From: an uncultured Saprospiraceae bacterium
Lineage (GTDB): Bacteria > Bacteroidota > Bacteroidia > Chitinophagales > Saprospiraceae
DNA length: 53,067 bases
Assembly (NCBI GenBank): GCA_938016265.1
Contig: CALLWB010000110.1
Coordinates: 1 to 53,067 of the forward strand
Direction of reading: 5' to 3'
Part shown: positions 26,716-35,196 of the stretch, one piece after another
How positions within the stretch are numbered: position 1 is the first letter of the stretch
Layout of the letters: every line of letters starts with the position of its first letter
Translations under genes and position numbers: made by a program
The notes under the pieces: generated by a model
Database searches by the model: none
What the model was told of the DNA's origin: nothing
Seen by the model: the letters and a program-made list of their open reading frames with translations, nothing else

Positions 26716-27597
26716 TTATTTCTTTCTGTATTTGAGTTTGTTGCGCTGTACTTTTTCGATATCCAAAATTTCCTCTTCTTTGTAACTTAGTGCGGTGTAA
26801 GTCGCGTTTAAGTCCCGTACTAATTTTCTCATACCAGGGACTTCCAGAGAAGCCGCGTGATCGGTTCCTTTCCAGGTTCTGTCTTTTGTGAAATGGCGCT
26901 CTACCCATCTTCCACCTAGCGTAAAGGCTGCGATGTCTACTGCAAGTCCAAGATGATGACCGGAGAAAGCGATTTCTTTGACCCGGTCTCCGAAAAGTTG
27001 GTACATCTTGGAGATTTCCATCAAACAAACATCTTCAAACGGTACTGGATAGCCTGAAGTACAGGAGTAAATCACCAATCGGGATTTTGCTGTATTGGTT
27101 TTTTCAAAGAAGGAGACAATCTCTTCTATTTCGGCAAAAGTGGTCATGCCCATGGATACATGCACGTCTCCTTTGTAGTCGTCGCGCAATATTTCCATCA
27201 TTTCAAAGAAGTTATTACAAGCAGACGGTACTTTGATGTAGTCTGGTTTCAAAGAAATAATTTCTTTAGCAGAGGTGATGTCCCAAACAGAAGTGGCATA
27301 TCCGACACCAAGTTCCTCACAATAAGCTTTCAGTTCTCCGTGTTGCTCAACGGTGAGTTCCAAAAATTCGCGGTGGGCACCATAGGTGTCTCCGTAGGAA
27401 TTTCGGGGGTTGGGGTGCGGGTTATTATACTGTTCGGTAGTCAGTAGCTCTTTTGGCGTCCGTTTCTGGAATTTGGCGTAACTCGCTTTGCATTCATGAG
27501 CCAAACGGATCAATTCTTTAGCAATTGCCATTTCACCCTTATGATTGCAGCCAATTTCCGCTACTACTACTGGTTTGTTATAATTATGTTTAAACAT
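26716..27597 (-). CDS. neuB: N-acylneuraminate (or KDN) synthase, NeuB-like, without SAF domain
   Basis: A 293-residue TIM-barrel synthase that condenses phosphoenolpyruvate with an N-acylmannosamine, mannose or their 6-phosphates. Visible family motifs: VVAEIGCNHKGEM, YAKFQKR, YIKVPSACNNF, HVSMGMTT, YSCTSGYPVPFEDV, IAFSGHHLGLAVDIAAFTLGG and VERHFTKDRTWKGTDHAASL. The protein stops at EKVQRNKLKYRKK, so it lacks the C-terminal SAF (antifreeze-like) domain of typical NeuB (about 345 residues), which in NeuB caps the partner subunit's active site. It is first of four genes on the minus strand (neuB, neuA-phosphatase, sialyltransferase, GT2). ATG 27597 lies 44 bp after the VWA gene, so read-through is possible. 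Confidence 0.92.
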   Translation of the reverse strand: MFKHNYNKPVVVAEIGCNHKGEMAIAKELIRLAHECKASYAKFQKRTPKELLTTEQYNNPHPNPRNSYGDTYGAHREFLELTVEQHGELKAYCEELGVGYATSVWDITSAKEIISLKPDYIKVPSACNNFFEMMEILRDDYKGDVHVSMGMTTFAEIEEIVSFFEKTNTAKSRLVIYSCTSGYPVPFEDVCLMEISKMYQLFGDRVKEIAFSGHHLGLAVDIAAFTLGGRWVERHFTKDRTWKGTDHAASLEVPGMRKLVRDLNATYTALSYKEEEILDIEKVQRNKLKYRKK

Positions 27598-27641
27598 ACT
27601 TTTGGATTAATTCTACGAATGTAAATATATAATCTTCTACG

Positions 27642-29738
27642 TTAGTATCCACCATAGAACTTACGTAAAAACCATTCGATTGTCAAGAGGAATAATAATA
27701 AAAAGAATATCCACTTAAGATTTATTACAGATCTTGTTTTGGATGTTGCATATAATACGGGTTGGACTTCTTCTTTATTTTTGATAGAATCTACTACGGC
27801 AATCAGATTGTCCGGGTAGATAAGATGGCCGCCAAACTGATTGCTCAGTAAACGGAGCACACCGTGGTCCGCTGTCGTTTCAAACGATTCGAGTTGAATT
27901 GGCTGGACACTAAATTTACCACTTCCTGACAATTCTTTGCCCATAGTCGTGATCTTTGCTTTGTAGGTGTAATTGCCAACGGGCAACTTGCCAACATTCA
28001 ACGTATAAGCGCGTTGTGTTTTTGTAAACGTAAAATTGAAATCTTTACCTTCACCATTAGATATAATCAGGCTTGCGTCCGGCTCATTGATCAATTCGTA
28101 GCTTTCATTGTACAATTCTGCATCAAAAAAGATCGATTCATTCTCATTAAAAATGTTCTTGCTGACATTGACTCTAAACTTACGTTTATCTTCTTTGACA
28201 CTCAGGTACTGGATGGTTTTGCCAAATATTTCATCAAAAATATCATGGTTTTTATGTTGCAGATAATCAAACACCCGCCACTTCCAAATTCCTTCAGCAG
28301 CAAGGACGGCCACTTTGGTGTCTCGTTCTTCTGCAAATGCCAGCAAAGGATATTTAGTTTCTACGGAGCCGATCTTCTGATAGAGTAAGACTTGGGCGTC
28401 TGGTGTGACGGTAAAATCCCCAAATGGCGCGACTAAGGGCGCAAATTTCGGTAATTTCTTGGGGATGTTGTCATTTATAGTAAATAGGTTGAATGCTGAA
28501 TTAACGGTAGCGGTCACATCATTGGTGCTGGTCAAATTTCCTTTTATTTTGAAGAAATTCTGTGCAGCGTTAAAGGAACCAAGGCTAGATTGTGTTCCTA
28601 CAATAAACAGTCGGGGCAATTTTTTGCTATTAAGTTTGCCAAGGAGTGTGGTAAGTGCCTGTTGGTCACTAGGTAGTTGGTGCAAGATGGCAAAATCGTA
28701 CTTGGATACATTGATATTCGTTTTGCCGATATAGGCAATATCAACTTCGTAGTTTTTATTCTTGGTAATGGTTTGTTTGATCGCTGAAAGGTCAGGGTGC
28801 GGAGAATTCGCGACAAGCAATATTTTCTGACGCGCATCCAGAATATCGATAAAAATGTCTTTTGAGTTGTTGACGCTGGAAACTTCTCCGCTGATTTTGT
28901 TTACAGAGACTCTGTATCGCTGCACTCCAGGTTGATTGGCGTCGAGAATAATTTCCTTAGTCGTAAAAAAGTCATTGTTTTCGATATAGATCGATTCTGA
29001 TTTTACTTTGGTAGTGCCTCCTCCGTCTACCTTATAAACTCCGAGAGTGGTGTTGGCTCCTTTACAATTTTGTGCGCCCACATCGACCTGAATACTAAAT
29101 TTGTCTCCTAGATAAGCAATTCGATTATGGTAGATTTTTTTTATTGAAATATCTTTCTTCAACAGGGTGTCTCCCAATGCAATGGTGTAGACCGGAACGT
29201 TCAATTTTGCGCCTGCATAGACAGGATTGCTTCCTTGGTTGTAAATGCCGTCTGAAGCAATAATGACAGCGCCCAAATTTTGATTGCTGTAGAGATCATA
29301 AACCTCGTTGAGCACAGAAGACATATCACTAACCTTGTCCGTAAAGGAAAAGTCAATCCCTTCGCGCACTTCACTGCCAAATGAATATTCTACCAGGTCG
29401 AAATCTTCCTTGAGTCCTGCGGTTACATTTCTGATAGCTGCTTTATAGGAAGCGGTATCTTTCATACCAGAAAGGATGGACTCTGAATTGTCCTGGGCGA
29501 CGACGATGATCGGTTTTTTTGTTTCAGTGACCATTGATTTGATCAAAGGGGAGAGCAAAAGCATACTTAGGAAACTGACCGTAAGAAAGCGCATAAATCC
29601 TAGTAGCCACCGAAGAACTTTCGATTGTTCGCGGAAGGTATTGTCCTTAAAATAAAGAAACAATGCATAAATGAGTCCTAATAACAAGCAGAACACCACA
29701 AACCAAATAGGATATTGAAAGCTAATATTCGGGCCCAA
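27642..29738 (-). CDS. VWA-domain membrane protein with glutamine-amidotransferase-like region
   Basis: A 698-residue inner-membrane protein. Two N-terminal membrane helices (about 11-30 and 45-66) and one near the C-terminus (about 668-688) enclose a large periplasmic part. A von Willebrand A fold (about 76-200) has the metal-ion site DNSES (D83) and IIASDGIYNQG. An Ig-like region follows. A class-I glutamine-amidotransferase-like region starts near KILLVANSPHPD and has no obvious catalytic Cys triad. Such proteins occur widely in Bacteroidota near BatA/MoxR genes but none is present here. The only possible start is TTG 29738, because ATG upstream in frame is followed by a stop. The function is unknown. 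Confidence 0.82.
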   Translation of the reverse strand: MGPNISFQYPIWFVVFCLLLGLIYALFLYFKDNTFREQSKVLRWLLGFMRFLTVSFLSMLLLSPLIKSMVTETKKPIIVVAQDNSESILSGMKDTASYKAAIRNVTAGLKEDFDLVEYSFGSEVREGIDFSFTDKVSDMSSVLNEVYDLYSNQNLGAVIIASDGIYNQGSNPVYAGAKLNVPVYTIALGDTLLKKDISIKKIYHNRIAYLGDKFSIQVDVGAQNCKGANTTLGVYKVDGGGTTKVKSESIYIENNDFFTTKEIILDANQPGVQRYRVSVNKISGEVSSVNNSKDIFIDILDARQKILLVANSPHPDLSAIKQTITKNKNYEVDIAYIGKTNINVSKYDFAILHQLPSDQQALTTLLGKLNSKKLPRLFIVGTQSSLGSFNAAQNFFKIKGNLTSTNDVTATVNSAFNLFTINDNIPKKLPKFAPLVAPFGDFTVTPDAQVLLYQKIGSVETKYPLLAFAEERDTKVAVLAAEGIWKWRVFDYLQHKNHDIFDEIFGKTIQYLSVKEDKRKFRVNVSKNIFNENESIFFDAELYNESYELINEPDASLIISNGEGKDFNFTFTKTQRAYTLNVGKLPVGNYTYKAKITTMGKELSGSGKFSVQPIQLESFETTADHGVLRLLSNQFGGHLIYPDNLIAVVDSIKNKEEVQPVLYATSKTRSVINLKWIFFLLLFLLTIEWFLRKFYGGY

Positions 29739-29840
29739 AGTTTACATTTTATTCGGTCACAAAAAACTGCAAGGTAGTATATTCCTGTTTATTATTGGAA
29801 TTGGACTCCTTAAGAATTTCTTAAAAAGAGGGTAAATAGA

Positions 29841-30398
29841 TTACCAATTATTTTCTTTCCAGACATTAAACTCCTTAACAATGTCCATCAGTTCTTTTTT
29901 TCGGTAATCTCCCTGACGGATTTTTGACTGGAGTTGTGGATATTCTTCGAAGTATTGCGCCATTTGTTTTTTGAATCTCATCGGGTCGACTTCTAGTAGA
30001 TAATCGCCATCATTTTCAATAAAGGTTTGCGTAAAACCTCTTTCTTTATCGGTATTCCAATAGTAGTATACTTTTACGGTTCCTGTATTAATTCGTTCCA
30101 TAAAAACACCATATCCGTAGGGCAAACTAGGATCAAAATCATAGATTTTTGATTCGTAATGCCTGTTTTCCATGTAAAATCCTTTGATCTGGAAGGGTTT
30201 GTATTTTATCTTTTCGTCTTCTCCCGATTCCTGAAAATGAACGGTTACGGAGCGCTGAGCAGGTGTGGTGTGTTTGATTTTTCCTACTTGTTTTTGTCCA
30301 TCATTAGTGATAATATAGCCTTCTACCCAGGAAATCTGTGCATTGGCAAAAAGGAGCATGGAGAAAAAAAATAGAAAAAGACTAACAAGTCGTTTCAT
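29841..30398 (-). CDS. Secreted protein of unknown function
   Basis: A 185-residue protein with a clear signal peptide (MKRLVSLFLFFFSMLLFANAQ) and a mature part rich in Tyr, Lys and Glu. The opening WVEGYIITNDGQKQVGKIKHTT recalls the beta-rich 'GYIITNDGxxxxGxI' segments often seen at the start of Bacteroidota secreted or periplasmic proteins. I do not recognise a family. It lies upstream of the VWA gene with a 102-bp gap. Confidence 0.75.
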   Translation of the reverse strand: MKRLVSLFLFFFSMLLFANAQISWVEGYIITNDGQKQVGKIKHTTPAQRSVTVHFQESGEDEKIKYKPFQIKGFYMENRHYESKIYDFDPSLPYGYGVFMERINTGTVKVYYYWNTDKERGFTQTFIENDGDYLLEVDPMRFKKQMAQYFEEYPQLQSKIRQGDYRKKELMDIVKEFNVWKENNW

Positions 30399-30721
30399 GA
30401 AGCGGTATTTAATTTTAATTGAAGTCGAACCAAATTAGGGATGATCCTATTTCAAATATTCGACATATTATTAATTCATTTGGAAACACAAAGTTAAGAA
30501 CTTTGAGATATAAATCAACTAGCTCCTATTATTTACTTTCGTCTGTTAATACGCAGAAAATTATGAAATGTTATAGTTTTGAGCGGTAAGAATGTTAGGT
30601 GCTATGAAATATTTGCATGAATTTTGAGGTTAAATTAAAAGGAGTGTAAAATTGACAATTTGATTGTCTTTTTATATCGGCACTAACTTCTTAAATTGCA
30701 GGAAAGAATAATTGATTGTTT
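30399..30721. other. 323-bp divergent intergenic region
   Basis: AT-rich spacer between the minus-strand secreted protein and the plus-strand MbnP operon. I see no exact TAnnTTTG box, hairpin or RNA gene. Confidence 0.45.
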
Positions 30722-31531
30722 ATGAGTATAGGTAGGCTTTTTGTGGTGGTGTTTGGTTTGTTGTTGCTTGCAAGTTGCAACAGAGTAGAAGGATGTCTGG
30801 AAGCAGATGCTTCTAATTTTGACCCTAGTGCAGACAAAAATTGTTGTTGTGAATATCCAAAATTGACCCTTCAAATCTATCCAGTGGTCGGAACTACCAG
30901 TTTTGTGAAAACGGATACCTTGTCTGACTTCTCCGGCAACAAGTACCTAATAGAAGATTTACATTTATACCTCTCCCAATTCAAAATGACAGCGCCCAAT
31001 GGTGTATCTACTGGTGTCAGTGACTCCCTGACCCTTACTCTAGAAGATGCAACTGGCAATTCCTACGAAGAAAAAATTGAAGATGGCTATGTTTTATGGG
31101 ATTCAGACAATTCTTCTTATGAGGTCGGTACCTTTAGAAATTTTGCAGAATTTAGTGGACTGGAGTTCTTTGTAGGCGTGGATTCTGCAATTAATTTTAT
31201 ACCTCCTGCAACGTTTGAGGAAGAACATGCATTATACATACAGGAACCGTCGATGTACGAAGAAAATGACAATAGCTATCTTTTTATTCGGGCAGAAGTA
31301 CAGATCATTGGAGAAAGTGTACCTCGTGTTTACAAGATATACGGGGAGGAGGCGTTCAAAAGAATAGAGGTCGCCTACGCCATCACTGGAAATCAATCCT
31401 TCGATACACAATTGGAGCTAAATGCCGATGTCGGAGTAATGTTCAATTCCGTAGATTTTCTTACGAATAACGAGAACATTATCCATCAAAAAATTGTTGA
31501 TAATTTGGATTCCGTTTTTAGTAAACCCTAA
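30722..31531 (+). CDS. MbnP-like lipoprotein, paralogue 1 (Trp motif missing)
   Basis: A 269-residue lipoprotein. SPII signal MSIGRLFVVVFGLLLLASC with C19 lipidated; I use ATG 30722 rather than the TTG six bases earlier. The mature N-terminus has a Cys-rich module GCLEADASNFDPSADKNCCCEYP, then an MbnP-type beta domain (LTLQIYPVVG, KYLIEDLHLYLSQFKM, FSGLEFFVGVDSAIN). MbnP-like proteins bind copper after a partner MbnH oxidises a Trp to kynurenine. The next gene encodes a second MbnP and the one after an MbnH-like enzyme. Where paralogue 2 has YWESWVSYVF, this protein reads MYEENDNSYLF, so Trp is absent at that place. Its role may therefore differ. Confidence 0.8.
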   Translation: MSIGRLFVVVFGLLLLASCNRVEGCLEADASNFDPSADKNCCCEYPKLTLQIYPVVGTTSFVKTDTLSDFSGNKYLIEDLHLYLSQFKMTAPNGVSTGVSDSLTLTLEDATGNSYEEKIEDGYVLWDSDNSSYEVGTFRNFAEFSGLEFFVGVDSAINFIPPATFEEEHALYIQEPSMYEENDNSYLFIRAEVQIIGESVPRVYKIYGEEAFKRIEVAYAITGNQSFDTQLELNADVGVMFNSVDFLTNNENIIHQKIVDNLDSVFSKP

Positions 31532-31552
31532 ATACAACTAAAATACTTTTTT

Positions 31553-32308
31553 ATGCGTCAACTACTTCCCCTCCTTCTGCTTTTCCTGCTATTTACAAGC
31601 TGTAAAAAGGAAACAACACTTGAACTAAATTTTATGGCAAATTATGATGGGGCAGACTTATTGCTGGATGAAGTCACCGATTACAATTATTATGATGGAA
31701 CACCTTTAAAAATAAGCACTTTTCGATTCTATATTTCCAATATTACATTAGTAAAAGGTACCGAAGAAACAGTACTGGTTGATGTCGCAGATATTGATTT
31801 TGTAGAAAACAGAGATGCCGCAAGTGCCGCCATCCCACAAAAAATAGTCATCGAAAATTTCGAAACAGGGTCCTACGATAAAATCAAATTTGACATAGGC
31901 GTAAGTGAAAGCCTCAACGCTACAACTCCCATCGATTATACAAGCACCCACCCACTTGGGCTTAATAACAGTGGCGAATACTGGGAATCCTGGGTAAGCT
32001 ATGTTTTTACAAAAATAGAAGGCAGACAAGACCAGGATGAAGATGGTACATACAATGGATTCGCATATCATGTCGGCGGGGATCAGTTTTTTACCACCAA
32101 AGAAATTACCAGATCAATAGAGATAAAAGAGAAGAAAAACAACGTTATTCAGTTCAATATTGATGCGAAAAAGGTATTTAGTGATGGGACGGATCAAATG
32201 GATATTGTCAATGAACCAAGCAGCCATAGCGATCTGAACGTGCCTTCTCAAGTAACTACCGCTACGAAAATCATGAATAACTTCGTCAACGCGATCACCC
32301 TAAACTAA
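31553..32308 (+). CDS. MbnP-like lipoprotein, paralogue 2 (Trp motif intact)
   Basis: A 251-residue lipoprotein with SPII signal MRQLLPLLLLFLLFTSC (C17). It shows the MbnP-family layout: LELNFMANYDG, LKISTFRFYISNITLV, a long beta region, then SGEYWESWVSYVFTKIEG, which holds the Trp residues of the family's central motif, and FNIDAKKVF near the end. Family knowledge: MbnP binds Cu(I) or Cu(II) through a site that depends on kynurenine made by MbnH. It lies 21 bp after paralogue 1 and 10 bp before the diheme enzyme, so all three are very likely one transcript. Confidence 0.87.
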   Translation: MRQLLPLLLLFLLFTSCKKETTLELNFMANYDGADLLLDEVTDYNYYDGTPLKISTFRFYISNITLVKGTEETVLVDVADIDFVENRDAASAAIPQKIVIENFETGSYDKIKFDIGVSESLNATTPIDYTSTHPLGLNNSGEYWESWVSYVFTKIEGRQDQDEDGTYNGFAYHVGGDQFFTTKEITRSIEIKEKKNNVIQFNIDAKKVFSDGTDQMDIVNEPSSHSDLNVPSQVTTATKIMNNFVNAITLN

Positions 32309-32318
32309 TAACCAGGAT

Positions 32319-33437
32319 ATGAAACTCAACTTTTCTTTATTCTGCCTGCTATCAATTTTTGTGCTCATTTTCGGATGCCGTCCAGAAAATGTTGACCCCG
32401 CTTGTCTGCCAGTATCGGGCAGTCTGACTAACATTCCTTACCTTCCTGTTCCTGCCTCCGCAGCAGTACCAGTGGGGTTTCCACAAATGGAAGTGCCGCC
32501 TGACAATCCGCTGACTATACAAGGGGTTGAACTAGGGAGGAAATTGTTCTATGACCCCATTCTCTCTGCTGATAGTACACAAAGTTGTTTTAGTTGCCAC
32601 CAGCAGTCGTTTGGATTTGCTGATGGTCTGGGAGTAAGTGATGGGATTGATGGGATTAGCGGCAAGAGAAGTTCAATGCCCCTTATCAACTTAGCATTCA
32701 ATCATCAAGGATTTTTCTGGGATGGTCGGTCTGCAAGTTTGGAAGAACAGGCGCTGTTGCCAGTAGAAGATTCTGTAGAATTGCACAATGACTGGGACGA
32801 TCTGATTTGTAAACTGACGCAGCACGACACCTACCCAAGGTTATTCCGCGAAGCATTTGGCATCGAGGATAAAATAGATATTACCAAAGAGTTGGCCGCA
32901 AAAGCCATCGCCCAATTCGAAAGAACTATCATCAGTGGCAACTCCAAATATGATAAGTTTTTGAGAGGAGAAGTCTTTTTATCGGACGAGGAGCTAAATG
33001 GCCACGATATGTTTTTTGATTTAGCAATGAATAAAGTGCGGTTTCCAGATTCAGAATGTGCCCATTGCCATGGAAGTCGCCTGCTTACTATAAACGAGTT
33101 CAGAAACAACGGAAGTCAGGAGGCCGCAACACTTGCCGATTTTGAAGATGCTGGCCTTGGAGGCATAACTGGAAATCTAGGAGACAACGGAAAATTCAGA
33201 ATCCCAACCTTGCGAAACATCGAAATGTCCGGTCCCTATATGCATGATGGACAGTTTGAGACGCTGGAAGAAGTCATTGAGCATTATAGTTCTGGTGGAC
33301 TGTCTTCTCCTAACACAGATCCGTTGATCTATCCACTAAATCTAGATGCCGTTCAGAAGGCAGAATTGCTGGCGTTCTTAAAAACCCTTACAGATACTAC
33401 TTCTTTAAACAGTCCGGCCTACAGCAATCCTTTTTAA
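32319..33437 (+). CDS. MbnH/MauG-like diheme cytochrome c peroxidase lipoprotein
   Basis: A 372-residue lipoprotein (FVLIFGC, C20) of the bacterial diheme peroxidase/MauG superfamily. Two c-type haem sites: CFSCH (C90, C93, H94) and CAHCH (C247, C250, H251). The family motifs FFWDGRS and YMHDGQFETLEEVIEHY are present. Context with two MbnP-like genes suggests the MbnH role of oxidising a Trp of MbnP to kynurenine rather than detoxifying peroxide. This assignment rests mainly on neighbourhood. The gene ends 14 bp from the convergent crotonase stop with no hairpin between them. Confidence 0.9.
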   Translation: MKLNFSLFCLLSIFVLIFGCRPENVDPACLPVSGSLTNIPYLPVPASAAVPVGFPQMEVPPDNPLTIQGVELGRKLFYDPILSADSTQSCFSCHQQSFGFADGLGVSDGIDGISGKRSSMPLINLAFNHQGFFWDGRSASLEEQALLPVEDSVELHNDWDDLICKLTQHDTYPRLFREAFGIEDKIDITKELAAKAIAQFERTIISGNSKYDKFLRGEVFLSDEELNGHDMFFDLAMNKVRFPDSECAHCHGSRLLTINEFRNNGSQEAATLADFEDAGLGGITGNLGDNGKFRIPTLRNIEMSGPYMHDGQFETLEEVIEHYSSGGLSSPNTDPLIYPLNLDAVQKAELLAFLKTLTDTTSLNSPAYSNPF

Positions 33438-33451
33438 GGAATGTACTTGTG

Positions 33452-34234
33452 TTAATGTCCCTGGAAGTTTGGCTTTCTTTTTTCTATAAAAGCAGCAGCG
33501 CCCTCAAAAAAGTCTTTGCTCTTCGCACAGTTTGCAAACTGGCTGGTTTCATTAGCAAAACCTTCTATTTCCTTGTTGTAATGCGCGTTTATGCATTGAA
33601 TGACGTTGGCGATGGCGATTGGAGCTTTGGTCGCTATTTTTTCAATCAATTCGATTGCTTTGTTGACTTCTTCTCCTTTTGCGACGGTATAATTGACTAA
33701 GCCAAGTCGGTGAGCTTCTTCTGCGCCAATCATGTCTCCTGTCATGTGTAGTTCCATTGATTTTGCTTTACCGACCAATTGGGTAAGGCGTTGAGTTGCT
33801 CCGTATCCCGGAATTATTCCAAGATTGACTTCTGGCTGTCCGAATTTTGCTTTTTCTCCTGCGATTCTCATGTGGCAGGCCATGGCCAACTCGCAGCCAC
33901 CGCCCAGGGCAAACCCATTGATTGCTGCTATGACAGGGCGATGAAAATTCTCAATCAAAAAGAAAATATCCTGTCCGGTTTTTGATAAAAGGGCGCTTTT
34001 TTCTGGAGTGAGGTCAAGAAATTCTTTGATGTCTGCACCAGCAACAAACGCCTTTTCTCCTGCTCCGGTGATCACTACTCCTTTGAGGCCGTCTATTTGT
34101 TTGTAATAATTTTCGAAAACGTCTTTGATCTCTGAGAATGTACCCTTGTTCAAAGCGTTGTAAGCCTTTTCTCTATTGATGGTGAGTAACAGGATGCCAT
34201 CTTTATTTTCTACTAAAATGTTCTGATAATTCAT
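33452..34234 (-). CDS. Enoyl-CoA hydratase/crotonase-family protein
   Basis: A 260-residue cytoplasmic crotonase that hydrates trans-2-enoyl-CoA to 3-hydroxyacyl-CoA. The oxyanion hole and catalytic glutamates are in place: AFVAGADIKEF, GFALGGGCELAMAC with E115, and FGQPEVNLGIIPGYG with E135, aligning with E144 and E164 of rat crotonase. Both glutamates support a hydratase rather than another crotonase reaction. Length is normal. It is monocistronic, with a candidate promoter TAGCTTTG on the minus strand at 34257-34264. Substrate chain length is not predictable. Confidence 0.92.
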   Translation of the reverse strand: MNYQNILVENKDGILLLTINREKAYNALNKGTFSEIKDVFENYYKQIDGLKGVVITGAGEKAFVAGADIKEFLDLTPEKSALLSKTGQDIFFLIENFHRPVIAAINGFALGGGCELAMACHMRIAGEKAKFGQPEVNLGIIPGYGATQRLTQLVGKAKSMELHMTGDMIGAEEAHRLGLVNYTVAKGEEVNKAIELIEKIATKAPIAIANVIQCINAHYNKEIEGFANETSQFANCAKSKDFFEGAAAFIEKRKPNFQGH

Positions 34235-34256
34235 TGCTGGTGATTTTATTTTCGGA

Positions 34257-34264
34257 CAAAGCTA
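34257..34264 (-). promoter_or_regulatory. Candidate -7 box for the crotonase gene
   Basis: CAAAGCTA on the plus strand reads TAGCTTTG on the minus strand, fitting TAnnTTTG, and lies 23 bases before ATG 34234. No clear -33 TTTG is at normal spacing. It is divergent from the box at 34298-34305. Confidence 0.45.
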
Positions 34265-34297
34265 AGTTATTCATCAAAAGATGTAAAATAATTCTTG

Positions 34298-34305
34298 TAT
34301 TTTTG
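34298..34305 (+). promoter_or_regulatory. -7 box for the K+ channel gene
   Basis: TATTTTTG fits TAnnTTTG and lies 25 bases before ATG 34331. It overlaps the upstream in-frame TTG at 34295, so that TTG cannot be the start. No good -33 element is visible. Confidence 0.5.
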
Positions 34306-34330
34306 CACTCTTTATCATTTACAAGAAAAA

Positions 34331-35173
34331 ATGTCGAAACATACAACCCCTTTATCACCATGGAGGGAGAGAATATATGAAATCATTTTTGAGGCTGATA
34401 CGCCTGAGGGTAAGCTGTTTGATGTGGTTTTATTGGTGATGATTCTTGGGAGTGTTCTAGCGGTCATGCTAGAGACTGTAGAAGAAGTAGAGCAGTCTTA
34501 TGGCAATCTGTTTTTTATCTTGGAGTGGGCATTTACCATTTTCTTTACGATAGAATACGTTCTCCGGCTATTGAGTGCTAGGAGGCCACTTAAGTATGCG
34601 AAAAGCTTTTATGGGATCATTGATTTATTAGCCATCGTGCCCACCTATTTAAGTTTTTTCATAATTGGGACCCAGTATTTTTTGGTGATAAGAGCCTTCC
34701 GGCTAATAAGGGTGTTCCGTATTTTTAAGCTCGCCCAATTTCTAAACGAAGGGGAAGTAATTACTACCGCATTAAAAAGAAGTAAAAACAAGATCTTTGT
34801 TTTCCTCTTGTTTATTGTTTTAATGGTTGTGATAATTGGTTCCATCATTTATTTTATAGAAGGAGGGACGCCCAACTCAAAATTTACCAGTATACCAAGA
34901 AGTGTATATTGGGCAGTAGTAACGATTACCACAGTCGGCTATGGAGATATCTCACCAGTCACTCCGATCGGACAGTTTCTTGCGGCTATAGTAATGATCA
35001 TGGGATATGGAGTCATCGCTGTTCCTACAGGAATTGTGACTTCAGAATTGACCAGAACAGAGAAAACACATGAAGAAATGTCTACCCAAGTATGTCCAAA
35101 CTGCATGAGCGAAGGACATGATGCAGATGCTGAATATTGTAAAATTTGTGGAGAAGAATTAAACGAACATTAA
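34331..35173 (+). CDS. Voltage-gated-type potassium channel with C-terminal zinc ribbon
   Basis: A 280-residue six-helix ion channel. S4 has the regular arginines RAFRLIRVFRIFKL. The pore filter is TTVGYGD (T200-D206), which is K+-selective. The residues after S6 form a short cytoplasmic tail ending in a zinc-ribbon-like CPNC...CKIC (C255, C258, C270, C273). Four-cysteine tails are unusual in prokaryotic Kv-type channels and might bind zinc or sense redox. I start at ATG 34331 because the promoter box covers the earlier TTG. The GDP-fucose synthase gene follows 23 bp later, perhaps by chance. Confidence 0.92.
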   Translation: MSKHTTPLSPWRERIYEIIFEADTPEGKLFDVVLLVMILGSVLAVMLETVEEVEQSYGNLFFILEWAFTIFFTIEYVLRLLSARRPLKYAKSFYGIIDLLAIVPTYLSFFIIGTQYFLVIRAFRLIRVFRIFKLAQFLNEGEVITTALKRSKNKIFVFLLFIVLMVVIIGSIIYFIEGGTPNSKFTSIPRSVYWAVVTITTVGYGDISPVTPIGQFLAAIVMIMGYGVIAVPTGIVTSELTRTEKTHEEMSTQVCPNCMSEGHDADAEYCKICGEELNEH

Positions 35174-35196
35174 AACCCAAACCTTAAACTCTAACA

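Noticed and set aside
27642-29738. BatA/BatB aerotolerance operon
   Set aside because: The protein has a VWA domain but no MoxR ATPase, BatD or TPR gene is adjacent.
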